From assembly GCF_041058985.1 (NCBI RefSeq), contig NZ_JBEHZE010000001.1:2666001-2730000 (forward strand): 64,000 bases of DNA, in the 5' to 3' direction. The notes beneath the pieces are model-generated. The model was not told where the DNA came from and did not search any database. It worked only from the letters and a program-made list of their open reading frames with translations. Source of the DNA: Hyphococcus lacteus (GTDB taxonomy: Bacteria; Pseudomonadota; Alphaproteobacteria; Caulobacterales; Parvularculaceae). Positions 34,655-44,792 of this stretch are shown here, in pieces. Position 1 is the stretch's first letter; every line of letters begins with the position of its first letter. Made by a program: the position numbers and the translations under genes.

Positions 34655-36994
34655 TCAGTCGCCCCACTCATAACTCATGCGAACGCCAAAAGTGCGCGGC
34701 CGAATTGGTCCCACAAAATGCGCGGGAATAAAGCCGCCAGATTCTTCTGCGCCCGCAAAACCTTCTGTATCGGTAAGGTTTTCAATATAACCGATGACTG
34801 ACCAACCCGCCTCGGCCTTATAGCCAAGCCGCAAAGCCATATCGAAAATACTCGGCGTAATCGCCTCGTCGAGATGGGCAGCGCCGCCATAGGTCTTGCT
34901 TTGGGCGGTGAATTCCGCAGCGCCATAAATCCCGCCCGCACCGGCAGGAATATTCATGCGTAAAATGCCAGCGCCCGCATATTTGGGCACATTTGCTAGC
35001 GACAACCCTTCGCAATCATCCGTACCGTCACAAATAGACTGCACATTGTTCGCCTCAGACCCGGTATACGAACCGGATAACAAAACACCAAAATATTCAC
35101 CAATATCTGTGTCGATTGATCCTTCTATGCCCCAGCCTTTCACATCACCGATATTCTCAACGACAATTCCGCCGCCCGTTCCGGTCACTGTCTGTTGGAG
35201 ATCTTTGTAGGTGTAGTAATAAATATTGGCATCAAACCGAGATCGACCACCAAGGGCCGTACCTTTAACCCCGGCTTCGTATGACCAAGCTTTTTCCGGA
35301 TCAAACGGATCGGGTGACGCATCACCAGCCGCTAAGTTGATACATTCCGTACCAAATGGGCCGCAATAGGTTGTGGCCGATCCGTTAGGCAGGACGGTAA
35401 AACTACCAAAGCCCCCAGCCTTAAATCCGCGCGTCGCACTCGCAAACAACATCACATTGTCGGACGGGTGATAACGAGCAATGAAGCGTGGTGTAAACGC
35501 ATCCCAGCTTTGTTCAGCCTCGTGGAAATCGGCTGACGTAAAGCCGAGTGCGAAATATGGGCCGAGCTGACTATCGATAGGAAGCGCGCGGATACCGAAT
35601 TTTTTGGTATCTTTTGAATAGCGTACGCCAATACCAATATCGAACTGTTCGCTAAGGCGTAGTGTTGTATCCACATAAGCGGCAAAACCGTGATACCGCC
35701 CGCGCACCTGATTGCTTTCAATCAACCCTTCAGGGTTCGGCGTAAAAGAATAATAGTAATATGCGAAATAATCTGAACAGGAATTAAATCCGTAATAGCT
35801 CAGATAGTACTGACACATTGTCTCTTCGTCTGAAGCCTGCGTGAAGAGAACATCAATCTCTTCTTTGTAATACGAAGCACCAGCATACCAAGCCAATGGG
35901 CCTTCGTTATCCGATACAATACGGAGTTCCTGCTCGAAATATTTGCCGTCTTGGTCTTGGCTATAATCATTAATCCGCAATGGGGTGCCGTCAAAATCCT
36001 CCGCATAAAAATACGAATGATCCTTATAACCCGTCATTGAGCTGATAATTGCGCCACCTAAATCATAATCAAGTTGAAGACCAAAACTCAGAATCTCGCC
36101 ATTATCGGCTTCGCCCAACCCTTGATCGCTATCAATATCATTTTCAGTTCCGCCGAGCGACAGCCCGAAAACATCAACAAGCGTATCCCAAGAATCGCCC
36201 TTTTCTGTTGCACGATAGACCGCGCCGGATTGCATCCGCTTTTCGTATTCAACAGTGAATAGCGCCTCAAAAGCATCTTTGCTGTATAGCGCCGACAGTC
36301 GGCCCGCATATTTCTCTGGCTCAACCTGTTTTTCGATACCCGGGCGCGCGACATTTTCGGCGTAGCCGTCTTCGTGCGCGCCATATCCGGAAACGCGCAA
36401 AGCGAAATACTCATTAACCGGAATGTTCAACGCCGCTTCGCCAAAAATCCGATCACGTTCACCGATATCCAATTCGGCATAACCGCCATATTCGCCGATA
36501 CGTGGCTTGGCGGTATGAACGCTAATCGCGCCGCCAATGGCGTTACGCCCAAACAAAAACCCTTGCGGACCACGCAGAACCTCTGCCCGTTCCATGTCAT
36601 AAAGACTAGAAACCGCAGCGCCATTGCGCCCCTGATAAAGCCCATTTTTGAAAAGCGGAATCGATGGATCACCGCCAACACCAAAGTCATTCGTGCGGAT
36701 GCCGCGAATGTTCAAAAAGTCGATAAAACTGTCGAGCGAATTACCGCTTACGCCAGGGGTGAATTTCACCAGATCTTTGATGTCATCCAAATTCGTATCA
36801 CGCACAAAGTCACCGCTATAGGCCGTGATCGCGAGCGGTACCTCTTGGATTGATTCATCGCGTTTCGTTGCGCTGACGATAATCTCATCACGCTGCGCCA
36901 AGGCCGCGCTGGAAGTCATTACGGCAGCAGCCGAACACCCCGTGAGAAGAATTGCCCGTCGAAAGCTGAATTGGCGGAGATTCGATTGTGACAT
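34655..36994 (-). CDS. TonB-dependent receptor
   Basis: A 779-residue outer-membrane receptor. Signal peptide: RRAILLTGCSAAAVMTSSAA then LAQ. The plug begins DEIIVSATKRDESIQEVPLA and contains VLRGPQGFLFGRNAIGGAIS. The barrel has many aromatic strands and ends PRTFGVRMSYEWGD. It belongs to the broad alphaproteobacterial group whose substrates are often small organic molecules rather than siderophores. Its place beside amine-catabolism genes, and an operator-like palindrome upstream at 37262-37273, suggest uptake of the amine substrate; that is inference. Confidence 0.92.
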   Translation of the reverse strand: MSQSNLRQFSFRRAILLTGCSAAAVMTSSAALAQRDEIIVSATKRDESIQEVPLAITAYSGDFVRDTNLDDIKDLVKFTPGVSGNSLDSFIDFLNIRGIRTNDFGVGGDPSIPLFKNGLYQGRNGAAVSSLYDMERAEVLRGPQGFLFGRNAIGGAISVHTAKPRIGEYGGYAELDIGERDRIFGEAALNIPVNEYFALRVSGYGAHEDGYAENVARPGIEKQVEPEKYAGRLSALYSKDAFEALFTVEYEKRMQSGAVYRATEKGDSWDTLVDVFGLSLGGTENDIDSDQGLGEADNGEILSFGLQLDYDLGGAIISSMTGYKDHSYFYAEDFDGTPLRINDYSQDQDGKYFEQELRIVSDNEGPLAWYAGASYYKEEIDVLFTQASDEETMCQYYLSYYGFNSCSDYFAYYYYSFTPNPEGLIESNQVRGRYHGFAAYVDTTLRLSEQFDIGIGVRYSKDTKKFGIRALPIDSQLGPYFALGFTSADFHEAEQSWDAFTPRFIARYHPSDNVMLFASATRGFKAGGFGSFTVLPNGSATTYCGPFGTECINLAAGDASPDPFDPEKAWSYEAGVKGTALGGRSRFDANIYYYTYKDLQQTVTGTGGGIVVENIGDVKGWGIEGSIDTDIGEYFGVLLSGSYTGSEANNVQSICDGTDDCEGLSLANVPKYAGAGILRMNIPAGAGGIYGAAEFTAQSKTYGGAAHLDEAITPSIFDMALRLGYKAEAGWSVIGYIENLTDTEGFAGAEESGGFIPAHFVGPIRPRTFGVRMSYEWGD

Positions 36995-37261
36995 GCTACG
37001 ACCCCTGTATTAAGCGTGGACCCCGTCCGCACGGTCAGTCACGCAAAACCTTCCCTGTCCAGATTCGTATCAACAAAGAGAAATCTCGACAATAGTTTAT
37101 ACATTTTCGCGATCCCAACTACGACACTTTCTTGATTATCGCGACGAATATGCAACGCTCGAAGTTCATCGAAATTCTTATTTTTATAATAATATCAGTA
37201 TATTAAAATATTTTCTGAAATCTTCAGCACCAAACCAATCGCCCGCTATAAATAGAAAATT

Positions 37262-37273
37262 ATGTGATCACAT
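37262..37273. promoter_or_regulatory. palindromic operator copy A (ATGTGATCACAT)
   Basis: A perfect palindrome overlapping the sulfotransferase stop codon, at the far end of the 273-base region before the TonB receptor gene. The region 36995-37261 is otherwise AT-rich and shows no gene. Confidence 0.5.
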
Positions 37274-38863
37274 ATTCGAATCAAATGATTGAAAATTGCC
37301 GGCTTCACGCAAAATAGTCTCCATCGGCGCGAGCTTATTGTCATAGCAGCGCCAGCGCCCAACTGACCGTTGGTGAAGTTTCTCTCGTACCTGCACCGCA
37401 CTCGCGGTCGCGACCGCCGATCTCTGGGTGTGGAACTCAAGGCACTGATCCTCCCACCTCAGTCCCAAGAAATCGATCAGGCGGCGGGCATTCGGCTCAA
37501 GGTCAGAAACAGTCTTCTCATAGGAAACGTCAAGGAATTGCCCAGGAAACACCTCGCGCCAATGAGCCATCAACCGCGCATAACGTAAATGATGGCGCGC
37601 CATTTCCGCTTGATCATATGAATGATGATATGCCTCAGCAAAAAGCTGTTTGAAGCTCGCAAAACAACTGTCCATCGGATCCCGCGTCAAATGCACAATT
37701 CGTGCATTGGGTAATGCAGCCAAAATAAGCGGCACATGTAGATAATTCCCCGGTAGTTTATCGACAAAATGAGCCGCGTTTTTTCGCATTGGCATAGACG
37801 CCCGCAAATATTCCCGACCGAGCGCAGCTGGGTCTATCGTCGCAGAGGCTTCAATCGCTTCTGGTGTCCAACGGTCCTTAAACGAGCCTTTGGACAATCG
37901 GTGAACGGATAGTCCGAACTGCTGAAGCTCGCCCGCGGATTCTACCATTGAATGGCTCGTGATAATCCGCTCAATCAGTGTCGTTCCAGTGCGGGGCTGA
38001 CCGACGACGAATATAGGGGCCGGGTCATCATGGCCCGCACGTCGTTTCTCGGCCCAATCTTTCGAAAAGATGTTCATTAACGCCGCAAACATTGCGTCTT
38101 CTTTTTTCTCGTCAAATGTCAGGGTGCTGTGTTTTGCTTTCGCGCCCAAACTAAACGCACTGAAAGCTTCACTCCACGCCTCGCAATCTTCGTATTCTTT
38201 GCCTGCTGCATAGCCAAGAAATGCCTTTGAATGGGCATCTTTTGCCCGGTTTGCTTTATCCATCAGTATATCGGCGCGATCCGTGGTCTCGGCCTTGCGT
38301 AAGGACGACAACAGCCAGTGCGCCTGCGCAATGTCACCATGGCGAGAGAGCAAATTGTTCAAGGTTTTTTCCGCGTCATCGGTCTCACCCAAAAAGGTCT
38401 GGGCACTTGCTAAGTTAACACCATAAGCGGCGCGGTCTGGCGCTTTCGTGGCCGCCCGTTGATACCATTTTTTTGCTTCTCGTTGATTTCCCAAAAGTGA
38501 CGCGACAACGCCAATAAGGTCTTCAACAGCCGGGTCATCCGTGCCCGCCATTGTCGCTTTTACGAGCGCTTGCTCCGCCCGCGCTGGCTGGCCCATTCGC
38601 ATAAAAATGCGCGCAAGCTGCGCCCATGCCGCTGCATGGCTCGGCGAGAGCTTGGTGACAGAACCAAATGCGCTCGCGGCTGTCCTCATATCATCCATAT
38701 CGAGGGCAACTAACCCTACCAGAAAATGAACCTCTGGGTTGTCACGGTCGATCCCCATGGCCGCCCGGCAACACTCGGCGGCGCGCTTGGCATCACCGCC
38801 GTTTAGCGCCACAAAGCCAGCGCGTAAAACTTCAGCTAATTTTTTGTCTTTATCCAAGCTCAT
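37268..38863 (-). CDS. TPR-sulfotransferase family protein
   Basis: About 531 residues from ATG 38863. The N-terminal 250 residues are TPR-like helical repeats (AAWAQLARIFMRMGQPARAE, AKKWYQRAATKAPDRAAYG). The C-terminal domain has the PAPS 5'-phosphosulfate loop FVVGQPRTGTTLIERI and the 3'-phosphate motif IVHLTRDPMDSCFASFKQLF, the hallmarks of sulfotransferases. Acceptor unknown. It lies between the TonB receptor and the divergent amidohydrolase gene. The TGTGATCACA palindrome overlaps its stop codon and another lies upstream of it, so it may share the amine regulon. Confidence 0.88.
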   Translation of the reverse strand: MSLDKDKKLAEVLRAGFVALNGGDAKRAAECCRAAMGIDRDNPEVHFLVGLVALDMDDMRTAASAFGSVTKLSPSHAAAWAQLARIFMRMGQPARAEQALVKATMAGTDDPAVEDLIGVVASLLGNQREAKKWYQRAATKAPDRAAYGVNLASAQTFLGETDDAEKTLNNLLSRHGDIAQAHWLLSSLRKAETTDRADILMDKANRAKDAHSKAFLGYAAGKEYEDCEAWSEAFSAFSLGAKAKHSTLTFDEKKEDAMFAALMNIFSKDWAEKRRAGHDDPAPIFVVGQPRTGTTLIERIITSHSMVESAGELQQFGLSVHRLSKGSFKDRWTPEAIEASATIDPAALGREYLRASMPMRKNAAHFVDKLPGNYLHVPLILAALPNARIVHLTRDPMDSCFASFKQLFAEAYHHSYDQAEMARHHLRYARLMAHWREVFPGQFLDVSYEKTVSDLEPNARRLIDFLGLRWEDQCLEFHTQRSAVATASAVQVREKLHQRSVGRWRCYDNKLAPMETILREAGNFQSFDSNM

Positions 38864-38905
38864 AATTTTCCGCCGGCATGCCAATCTTTCTTGCGCGAAT
38901 AGGAC

Positions 38906-38917
38906 TTGTGATCACAT
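38906..38917. promoter_or_regulatory. palindromic operator copy B (TTGTGATCACAT)
   Basis: In the 109-base divergent region between the sulfotransferase and amidohydrolase genes. A second perfect palindrome, CATCATATGATG, lies at 38929-38940. Confidence 0.6.
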
Positions 38918-38972
38918 TCGGTCATTGTCATCATATGATGCAGACATTTGCACCACTTAGAAAGCACTGACC

Positions 38973-41018
38973 ATGAGATCAGCTCCACTCCTTGCCGTTG
39001 CCCTGTTCGGATTTCTATCGGCTTGCAACCCAGCCGACGACAAACAAGCGCAACCTACAGAGACGCAAATACCGCCCGCAGAAAAGCTGTTTATCAATGG
39101 GCGGATCTATACGGCAAATTCAGGTCGCGAGTTCATGACCAGCATGGCATTGCGCGGCGACGAGATTGTGGGTGTTGGCAATATTGTCGGCAATAAAGAG
39201 ACCTTCGATGGGCTGATCGGCCAAGGCACCGAGATTATTGATCTCGGTGGCAAGCTGGTTCTACCCGGTCTGCATGATGCGCATTTACATCCGATTGGCG
39301 CGATGCCGATCCCATCGTGCAATGTCGAAAACACGCCCATGACTCTCAAAGAAATCGTGGATTTCGCAAATGGCTGCCTCGCAGAAGACGACATGGCCGA
39401 AGATGAATGGATCACAATCGAGCTTTGGAACTTCGCCGCCGGCAATCAGCCGGGCAAAGAGTTTAAGACCATACGCGAGGCACTAGACGCTGTCTCCAGC
39501 GAAAAGCCGGTAATCCTTCTGGGTAGCGACGGTCATCATTATGCGGTCAATTCTGTAGCTTTGGCGCGAGCCAAGAATGACGCCGGTGAAACCGTCGGAT
39601 TTTCTGCCGCGACATTGGAAACCGATTTTGCAGAACTTGCACCCTATATTGGCCTGGATGATGCGGGCGAGCCAAACGGCAAACTAACAGAGGACTATGC
39701 CCTCACCTCCATTGGTGCCGGCAACTTACTCAATGCTGGTATTGAAAAGCGTCGTGCCTCACCGGAGCTGATGATGGACGTTACCCTGCCGCGCGGCATT
39801 ACATCCTTTCTCGACGCCGCTGCTGACCCCAATACGCTCGATATATATGACCGTCTTATCGCCAATGATGCGTTTCACGCACGTGCGCATCTAGCGCTTT
39901 ATTACGATCCCGGTGCGTATGCGAATGATAATGGCGCAGTAGATTATGACCGGCTTCTCAGTGATGCCCGAATGATCCGCACCAAATACGAGCGCACACC
40001 CAATATTGATGCTAACTTTCTAAAATTGTTTGCTGACGGTGTAATCGAAGGCGATCCGCTTTCTGATCCACCAACCTTACCCAACGCCGCTTTTTCTCGC
40101 GATTACCTACAGCCTATTTTTGAATGGGACGAAAAAAGCCAATGGATCAAAGTCACCGGCTATGTAGATACCGATAGCGAGCTTTGCGCCACGACGCGCG
40201 AAGCCATGAACGGCGAAGAAACGCTAGATATAGCCGCATTCAAAATCGAGAACGGGTTTCATCCGTCACAATGCGCTAAAAGTAATGGCGTTCTTCAGCA
40301 CCCAGAAGACATAATCATGAATTATGTGCGCAGGGGCGATGCGGCTGGGTTTACTTTTCACATCCACGCCATTGGTGATCGTGGTGTCGAAACGGCGCTC
40401 AACGCAATAGAAAACGCACAGGCGACAAACGGGACACACAACAATCATATCATCACGCACCTTCAGGTGGTCCGTCCAGATGACATAGACCGCTTTGCGG
40501 CGAACGATATTTTTGCGTCATTCACCTTTGCTTGGGCCGTGATGGACCCCCAATATGATACCACCGTCATTCCGTTTATTGATCGCGTAGACGGCCCCAA
40601 CGGCATTTACGAGCCCAACGGATACTACCTTCAAAATGGATATCCCGCCGAGTCCATCCGTGCTGCGGGCGCAACATTGATTGCTGGTTCCGACGCCCCG
40701 GTCGACACAAAAGACCCGCGACCGTTTGTGAACATTGAGGCGGCGGTTTCGCGCTCAATTTCTGACTTACCACCAATGAATATTAGCCAGGCCATTTCGA
40801 TGTTTGATGCCATTGATGCCTATACAATCAACGCGGCCAAAGCGTTGAAACAAGACAACATTGTTGGCTCTATCGAGCCGGGAAAAAAGGCTGACTTCAT
40901 TATTTTGGATCAAGATTTGTTCAAACTTGCCGAAAATGGTCGCGCAAAAGATATCAGCGAAACCCAAGTCTTAGAGACTTGGTTAGGCGGTAAAAAAGTC
41001 TACGCGGCGGATGAGTAA
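38973..41018 (+). CDS. lipoprotein amidohydrolase (amidohydrolase_3/YtcJ-like)
   Basis: A 681-residue exported amidohydrolase. Lipoprotein signal: LLAVALFGFLSACNP. Metal-binding motifs: VLPGLHDAHLHPIG near 95, FHIHAIGDRGVETAL near 465, and IAGSDAPVDTKDPRPF near 570. The C-terminal GSIEPGKKADFIILDQDLFK is typical. It is about 100 residues longer than common YtcJ-like proteins. It would hydrolyse an amide or cyclic amide in the envelope, perhaps releasing an amine for uptake; substrate unknown. It ends one base before the convergent GntR gene stop. Confidence 0.85.
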   Translation: MRSAPLLAVALFGFLSACNPADDKQAQPTETQIPPAEKLFINGRIYTANSGREFMTSMALRGDEIVGVGNIVGNKETFDGLIGQGTEIIDLGGKLVLPGLHDAHLHPIGAMPIPSCNVENTPMTLKEIVDFANGCLAEDDMAEDEWITIELWNFAAGNQPGKEFKTIREALDAVSSEKPVILLGSDGHHYAVNSVALARAKNDAGETVGFSAATLETDFAELAPYIGLDDAGEPNGKLTEDYALTSIGAGNLLNAGIEKRRASPELMMDVTLPRGITSFLDAAADPNTLDIYDRLIANDAFHARAHLALYYDPGAYANDNGAVDYDRLLSDARMIRTKYERTPNIDANFLKLFADGVIEGDPLSDPPTLPNAAFSRDYLQPIFEWDEKSQWIKVTGYVDTDSELCATTREAMNGEETLDIAAFKIENGFHPSQCAKSNGVLQHPEDIIMNYVRRGDAAGFTFHIHAIGDRGVETALNAIENAQATNGTHNNHIITHLQVVRPDDIDRFAANDIFASFTFAWAVMDPQYDTTVIPFIDRVDGPNGIYEPNGYYLQNGYPAESIRAAGATLIAGSDAPVDTKDPRPFVNIEAAVSRSISDLPPMNISQAISMFDAIDAYTINAAKALKQDNIVGSIEPGKKADFIILDQDLFKLAENGRAKDISETQVLETWLGGKKVYAADE

Positions 41019-41738
41019 TTAAACATCTGTGCGAGCAATGTTGGTCATGCCCTCAAGGATGTCATTGCGGATCGCTTTTGTCAGCTTTGTAACATCATCG
41101 GCGCGCAATGCGCTCACGGCTTCTTTGTGCTGATCCACAAGTGACGATGTGCCAAGGCGCCCGATCACGACGCGCATAAACGGTCCGATTTGTAGCCACA
41201 AGCTTTCGACTAACCCGAGATAAACCGGTGATTTTGCAGCTTCATAAAGCTTGAAGTGAAACTCGCTGTTATACCGCGCATAGGCGGCGCTATCGCCGCG
41301 CTCAATGGCCCGATCAAGGGTGGCATCAATCTTAGAAAGCTTTATCGCCAGCTTCTCACGCGCGGCGGATTGCCTCTTTAGTTGCGTAAGCACCCGCGCC
41401 GCTAATTCTGGCTCCAGCGCAAGGCGCGCCTCACTTATTTCCGAAAGCTTGTCTTCATTCATCTGCGCCACGCTAACCCGGCGCGTCTCTGTCAGTTCAA
41501 GTGCACCGAGCGCTACCAACTGACGAATGGCCTCTCGGGCTGGCATCGTACTCACGCCAAATTCCGCTGCCAATCCGCGTACGGATAGCGTTCGGCCTGG
41601 CTCTAGTTGCCCCGAAATGATCGCACGCCTTAGTTTTTGGTAGACTTCTTCGTGGACTATTTTTGGACGCGCATCGTTGGCCACCCCTTTTACGTTCGCA
41701 AGCGGTGAGTGTCGCGGCAATGTTTTGACCTCGGTCAA
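41019..41738 (-). CDS. GntR-family regulator, FadR/FCD subfamily
   Basis: A 239-residue regulator. The winged helix spans about 25-95 (EEVYQKLRRAIISGQLEPGR, LSVRGLAAEFGVSTMPAREA), followed by an all-helical FCD ligand domain with YARYNSEFHFKLYEAAKSP. FCD proteins sense small carboxylates or amines, often with a metal. It lies between the amidohydrolase gene and the divergent PuuA-like operon. A near-copy of the TGTGATCACA palindrome is just upstream of its start, so autoregulation is likely. Confidence 0.92.
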   Translation of the reverse strand: MTEVKTLPRHSPLANVKGVANDARPKIVHEEVYQKLRRAIISGQLEPGRTLSVRGLAAEFGVSTMPAREAIRQLVALGALELTETRRVSVAQMNEDKLSEISEARLALEPELAARVLTQLKRQSAAREKLAIKLSKIDATLDRAIERGDSAAYARYNSEFHFKLYEAAKSPVYLGLVESLWLQIGPFMRVVIGRLGTSSLVDQHKEAVSALRADDVTKLTKAIRNDILEGMTNIARTDV

Positions 41739-42059
41739 ATTAATTCCTTTATGGCTGTGATCTCATCCATACTATGAACATAGATGCAAATCTCCAAATT
41801 GTAAGCGAAAAACGCTAATTGAGTGGCCTCTTGGGCCAGAAAAACTCTATATATGGCCCCTCTTGCGAAATCCTTACGAGCAATATATTTGTGATCACGT
41901 TTTGACCCATTGCGTTGGCTTAGACACCCGTTAGGCTATTTTTGCCAATGATAGATGCGTGCCCCCCCGACCCCGCTGGAACGGGACTGGGATCAAGAAT
42001 AACGATTTAACAAAAGGCGCGCGTGCCGCCCGAAAAAGGCGCGCTCCGCGAAGTGATTT
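41739..42059. promoter_or_regulatory. divergent control region with operator copies C and D
   Basis: This 321-base gap holds no gene. TGTGATCTCA (41756-41765) lies 18 bases before the GntR start, and TTTGTGATCACGTT (41888-41901) lies about 160 bases before the PuuA-like gene. Both match the palindrome at copies A and B with at most one core difference. They are the probable GntR binding sites. Confidence 0.6.
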
Positions 42060-43409
42060 ATGGACTTGGAAGAACTTAAAGAATGGATGCGCGAACGCCG
42101 GATTGGTGACGTTTCCTGTTTGACCCCGGATATGAGCGGCACAGCGCGCGGTAAAAATATGACCCCCGGCCTGTTTCTCGCGAGCCTTGAGAACAAAAGT
42201 CTCCGCATCCCAGAACTGACCTACACGATCAGCGTACATGGCGACATCGTTTTTAATGACCACGTCCAGCGCACCGAACAAGATTTAGTTCTCTCACCAG
42301 ACCTATCGACAATTCACCTTGCGCCATGGAATACGGACGCGACAGCCGCTATCATTTGCGACGCGTATACTGATCAAGGTACACCGTTTAATCTTGCGCC
42401 GCGACAGGTACTACGAAACGTCATCGACCTTTATCAGAAAAAAGGCTGGACCCCGATTGTCGGCCCAGAGGTCGAATTTTACCTGATCGCTCGGTTTAAC
42501 GATGTCGTTCTTGAACCCCGCGCACCAGATGGTGCGTCGGGCCTTCGTGAATTTGGCCAACATGTATATAGCGTCGATGCAATCGACGAGTTCGATAAGC
42601 TGTTTGAAGATCTTTATCAGTTCTGTGATGTTCAGCACATCGATCTGGAAACCTTGATCCACGAAGATGGCCCCTGCCAATTCGAGGTGAACATCCGCCA
42701 CGGCGACGCCATGAAAGTTGCGGACCAATTATTCCTGTTCAAGCGCCTTGCGCGTCAGGTTGCCAAGCGCCACGGCATGTTCGTGACGTTTATGGCAAAG
42801 CCATACGCAGAAGATAGCGGATCCTCGATCCATCTCCATCAAAGCGTGGTGGACACCAAAACGGGCCAAAACATCTTTTCGAATAAAGACGGCTCGGATG
42901 CAGATATCTTCCGGCATTTTATTGGCGGCCTACAGGCGCATTTGCCTGCGGCGATGCCTTTGCTCGCCCCTTATACAAATTCCTATAACCGCTTCGAAGC
43001 CTTTATGAGTGCGCCGACAAACACCCATTGGGGTCGCGAAAACCGTACTGTTGGCCTGCGCGTACCCGCAAGCGGCCCCGAAGCCCGCCGCGTCGAGAAT
43101 CGGATATCAGGCGCAGATGTGAACCCATATCTTGCGATCGCCGCCTCGCTTGTTTGCGGTTATATCGGTATGGCAGAATCAATTGAACCGCGTGCAGAGT
43201 ATATCGGCGAAGGATATGAGGATCGTGAACGTCCCCTTCCCTCCACGCTTACCGAAAGCATCGAAACATTCAGCAAATCTGAAGCGTTGAAAGAATATCT
43301 TGGAGAGGCGTTCGTCGATACATTCGCCTCCCTCAAACGCTCCGAATATGAACACCGGTCCAGCGTACTTAGTCCGTGGGATGTTCGTTTCCTGATGGTC
43401 AACGTATAA
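42060..43409 (+). CDS. puuA: PuuA-like gamma-glutamyl-amine synthetase
   Basis: A 449-residue glutamine-synthetase-fold ligase. GPEVEFYLIA contains the metal Glu pair, FVTFMAKPYAEDSGSSIHLH the ATP and metal His, and NRTVGLRVP the substrate Arg region. GADVNPYLAIAASL is the family C-terminal motif. The non-canonical spacing and the short N-terminus set it apart from GlnA and match gamma-glutamylputrescine synthetase. It would activate glutamate onto an amine. It begins a rightward operon: puuA-like, aminotransferase, second ligase, PuuB-like oxidase, with gaps of 15 bases or less. Confidence 0.85.
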   Translation: MDLEELKEWMRERRIGDVSCLTPDMSGTARGKNMTPGLFLASLENKSLRIPELTYTISVHGDIVFNDHVQRTEQDLVLSPDLSTIHLAPWNTDATAAIICDAYTDQGTPFNLAPRQVLRNVIDLYQKKGWTPIVGPEVEFYLIARFNDVVLEPRAPDGASGLREFGQHVYSVDAIDEFDKLFEDLYQFCDVQHIDLETLIHEDGPCQFEVNIRHGDAMKVADQLFLFKRLARQVAKRHGMFVTFMAKPYAEDSGSSIHLHQSVVDTKTGQNIFSNKDGSDADIFRHFIGGLQAHLPAAMPLLAPYTNSYNRFEAFMSAPTNTHWGRENRTVGLRVPASGPEARRVENRISGADVNPYLAIAASLVCGYIGMAESIEPRAEYIGEGYEDRERPLPSTLTESIETFSKSEALKEYLGEAFVDTFASLKRSEYEHRSSVLSPWDVRFLMVNV

Positions 43410-43424
43410 ATAAATGTGATTGAA

Positions 43425-44792
43425 ATGACCAAGACAACGCAAGAAATACAATCTATCGACAACACTCACCATCTTCATCCGTTTACGGTTCATCACGAAC
43501 TACGCGAGGCTGGGCCCCGCGTTATAACACGCGGCGAAGGGGTCTATCTGTGGGATTCTGACGGCAACAAGATCCTTGATGGTATGGCGGGCCTTTGGTG
43601 TGTGCAGCTTGGTTATGGGGAACAGGAATTGGTTGACGCTGCGACTGATGCAATGAAAACCCTGAGCTATTACAATACATTCTTTCAAACGACGACGCCC
43701 CACGCCACTCGGCTATCGCAACTGATCGCGGAAAAGACGCCCGATGGCCTAGACCAGATCATGTTCGGCTGCTCCGGCTCAGAATCAAACGATACCGCGA
43801 TCAAATTGATCTGGTACTATTGGAACCTACAGGGAAAGCCAGAAAAGAAAGCCATTATCAGCCGCGAACGTGCGTATCACGGATCAACCGTCGCCGGGGC
43901 CAGCCTGTCTGGTCTTCCTTTTATGCAAGGCATCTTCGACCTGCCCCTACCGCGGTTCCATCATGTTGGACCGACGCCACATTATTACGAATACGGAAAT
44001 TCGGACGAGAGCGAACGCGAGTTTGGTTTGCGATGCGCCAAGGCAATCGAAGATAAAATTCTGGAGCTTGGCCCGGAAAATGTTGCGGCATTCGCCGGTG
44101 AACCGGTCATGGGTGCTGGCGGGTTGATGTTACCGCCCGAAGGTTATTGGCAGGAGGTCGAGCGCATCTGTCGTAAATATGATGTTCTTCTGTGGTCAGA
44201 TGAAGTCATCTGCGGGTTTGGCCGGACCGGTGAATGGTTTGGCTGTCAGACCTATGGTTACACACCAGATATTATGACCATGGCAAAGGGCATTTCGAGT
44301 GGCTATCAACCGCTCTCCGCTGTTGCCATAAATAAAAGAATGTCTGACGCAATCGTCAATGCTGATAGCGAAATGGCCCATGGCTATACCTATTCGGGCC
44401 ATCCCGTCGTTTGCGCCGTTGCGGTACGAAACCTAGAACTCATCACCGAGAAAAAATTGGTGGGAGAGCGCGGCCAAGCAACATCAGAGTATTTTCTAAA
44501 ACAACTATCATTGCTTGATGACCATCCGCTGATCGGGCAAACACGGGGTGTCGGCCTTTTGGGTGGCATTGAACTCGTGAAAGATAAAACAACGCGCGAA
44601 CGATTTTCACCCGATGGCACGGCGGGCGTTACTTGTCGCAATCATTGTTTCAAATCCGGAATTATCATGCGTGCGGTTGGTGACACCATGTTCTTATGCC
44701 CGCCACTGGTTATTACCAACGATGAAATTGACGAACTTTTCCGCCTTGTACGGATAAGTCTAGACCTGACCCTAGAGGAATTAAAACCGTAA
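43425..44792 (+). CDS. class III aminotransferase (putrescine/spermidine:pyruvate type)
   Basis: About 455 residues. The PLP lysine is in IMTMAKGISSGYQPLSA; LLWSDEVICGFGRTGEWFG holds the Asp; IMFGCSGSESNDTAIKL binds phosphate. The N-terminus THHLHPFTVHHELREAGPRV is typical of the SpuC-like polyamine:pyruvate aminotransferases. It offers a direct transamination branch beside the gamma-glutamyl route. ATG 43425 is chosen; a GTG at 43416 is in frame and neither has a clear Shine-Dalgarno. It abuts the next gene with no gap. Confidence 0.88.
   Translation: MTKTTQEIQSIDNTHHLHPFTVHHELREAGPRVITRGEGVYLWDSDGNKILDGMAGLWCVQLGYGEQELVDAATDAMKTLSYYNTFFQTTTPHATRLSQLIAEKTPDGLDQIMFGCSGSESNDTAIKLIWYYWNLQGKPEKKAIISRERAYHGSTVAGASLSGLPFMQGIFDLPLPRFHHVGPTPHYYEYGNSDESEREFGLRCAKAIEDKILELGPENVAAFAGEPVMGAGGLMLPPEGYWQEVERICRKYDVLLWSDEVICGFGRTGEWFGCQTYGYTPDIMTMAKGISSGYQPLSAVAINKRMSDAIVNADSEMAHGYTYSGHPVVCAVAVRNLELITEKKLVGERGQATSEYFLKQLSLLDDHPLIGQTRGVGLLGGIELVKDKTTRERFSPDGTAGVTCRNHCFKSGIIMRAVGDTMFLCPPLVITNDEIDELFRLVRISLDLTLEELKP

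Noticed and set aside
41755..41766. Reading the TGTGATCACA sites as CRP operators
   Set aside because: CRP sites need TGTGA-N6-TCACA spacing; here the arms abut (TGTGATCACA), which fits a GntR/FCD protein better, and such a regulator is encoded alongside.
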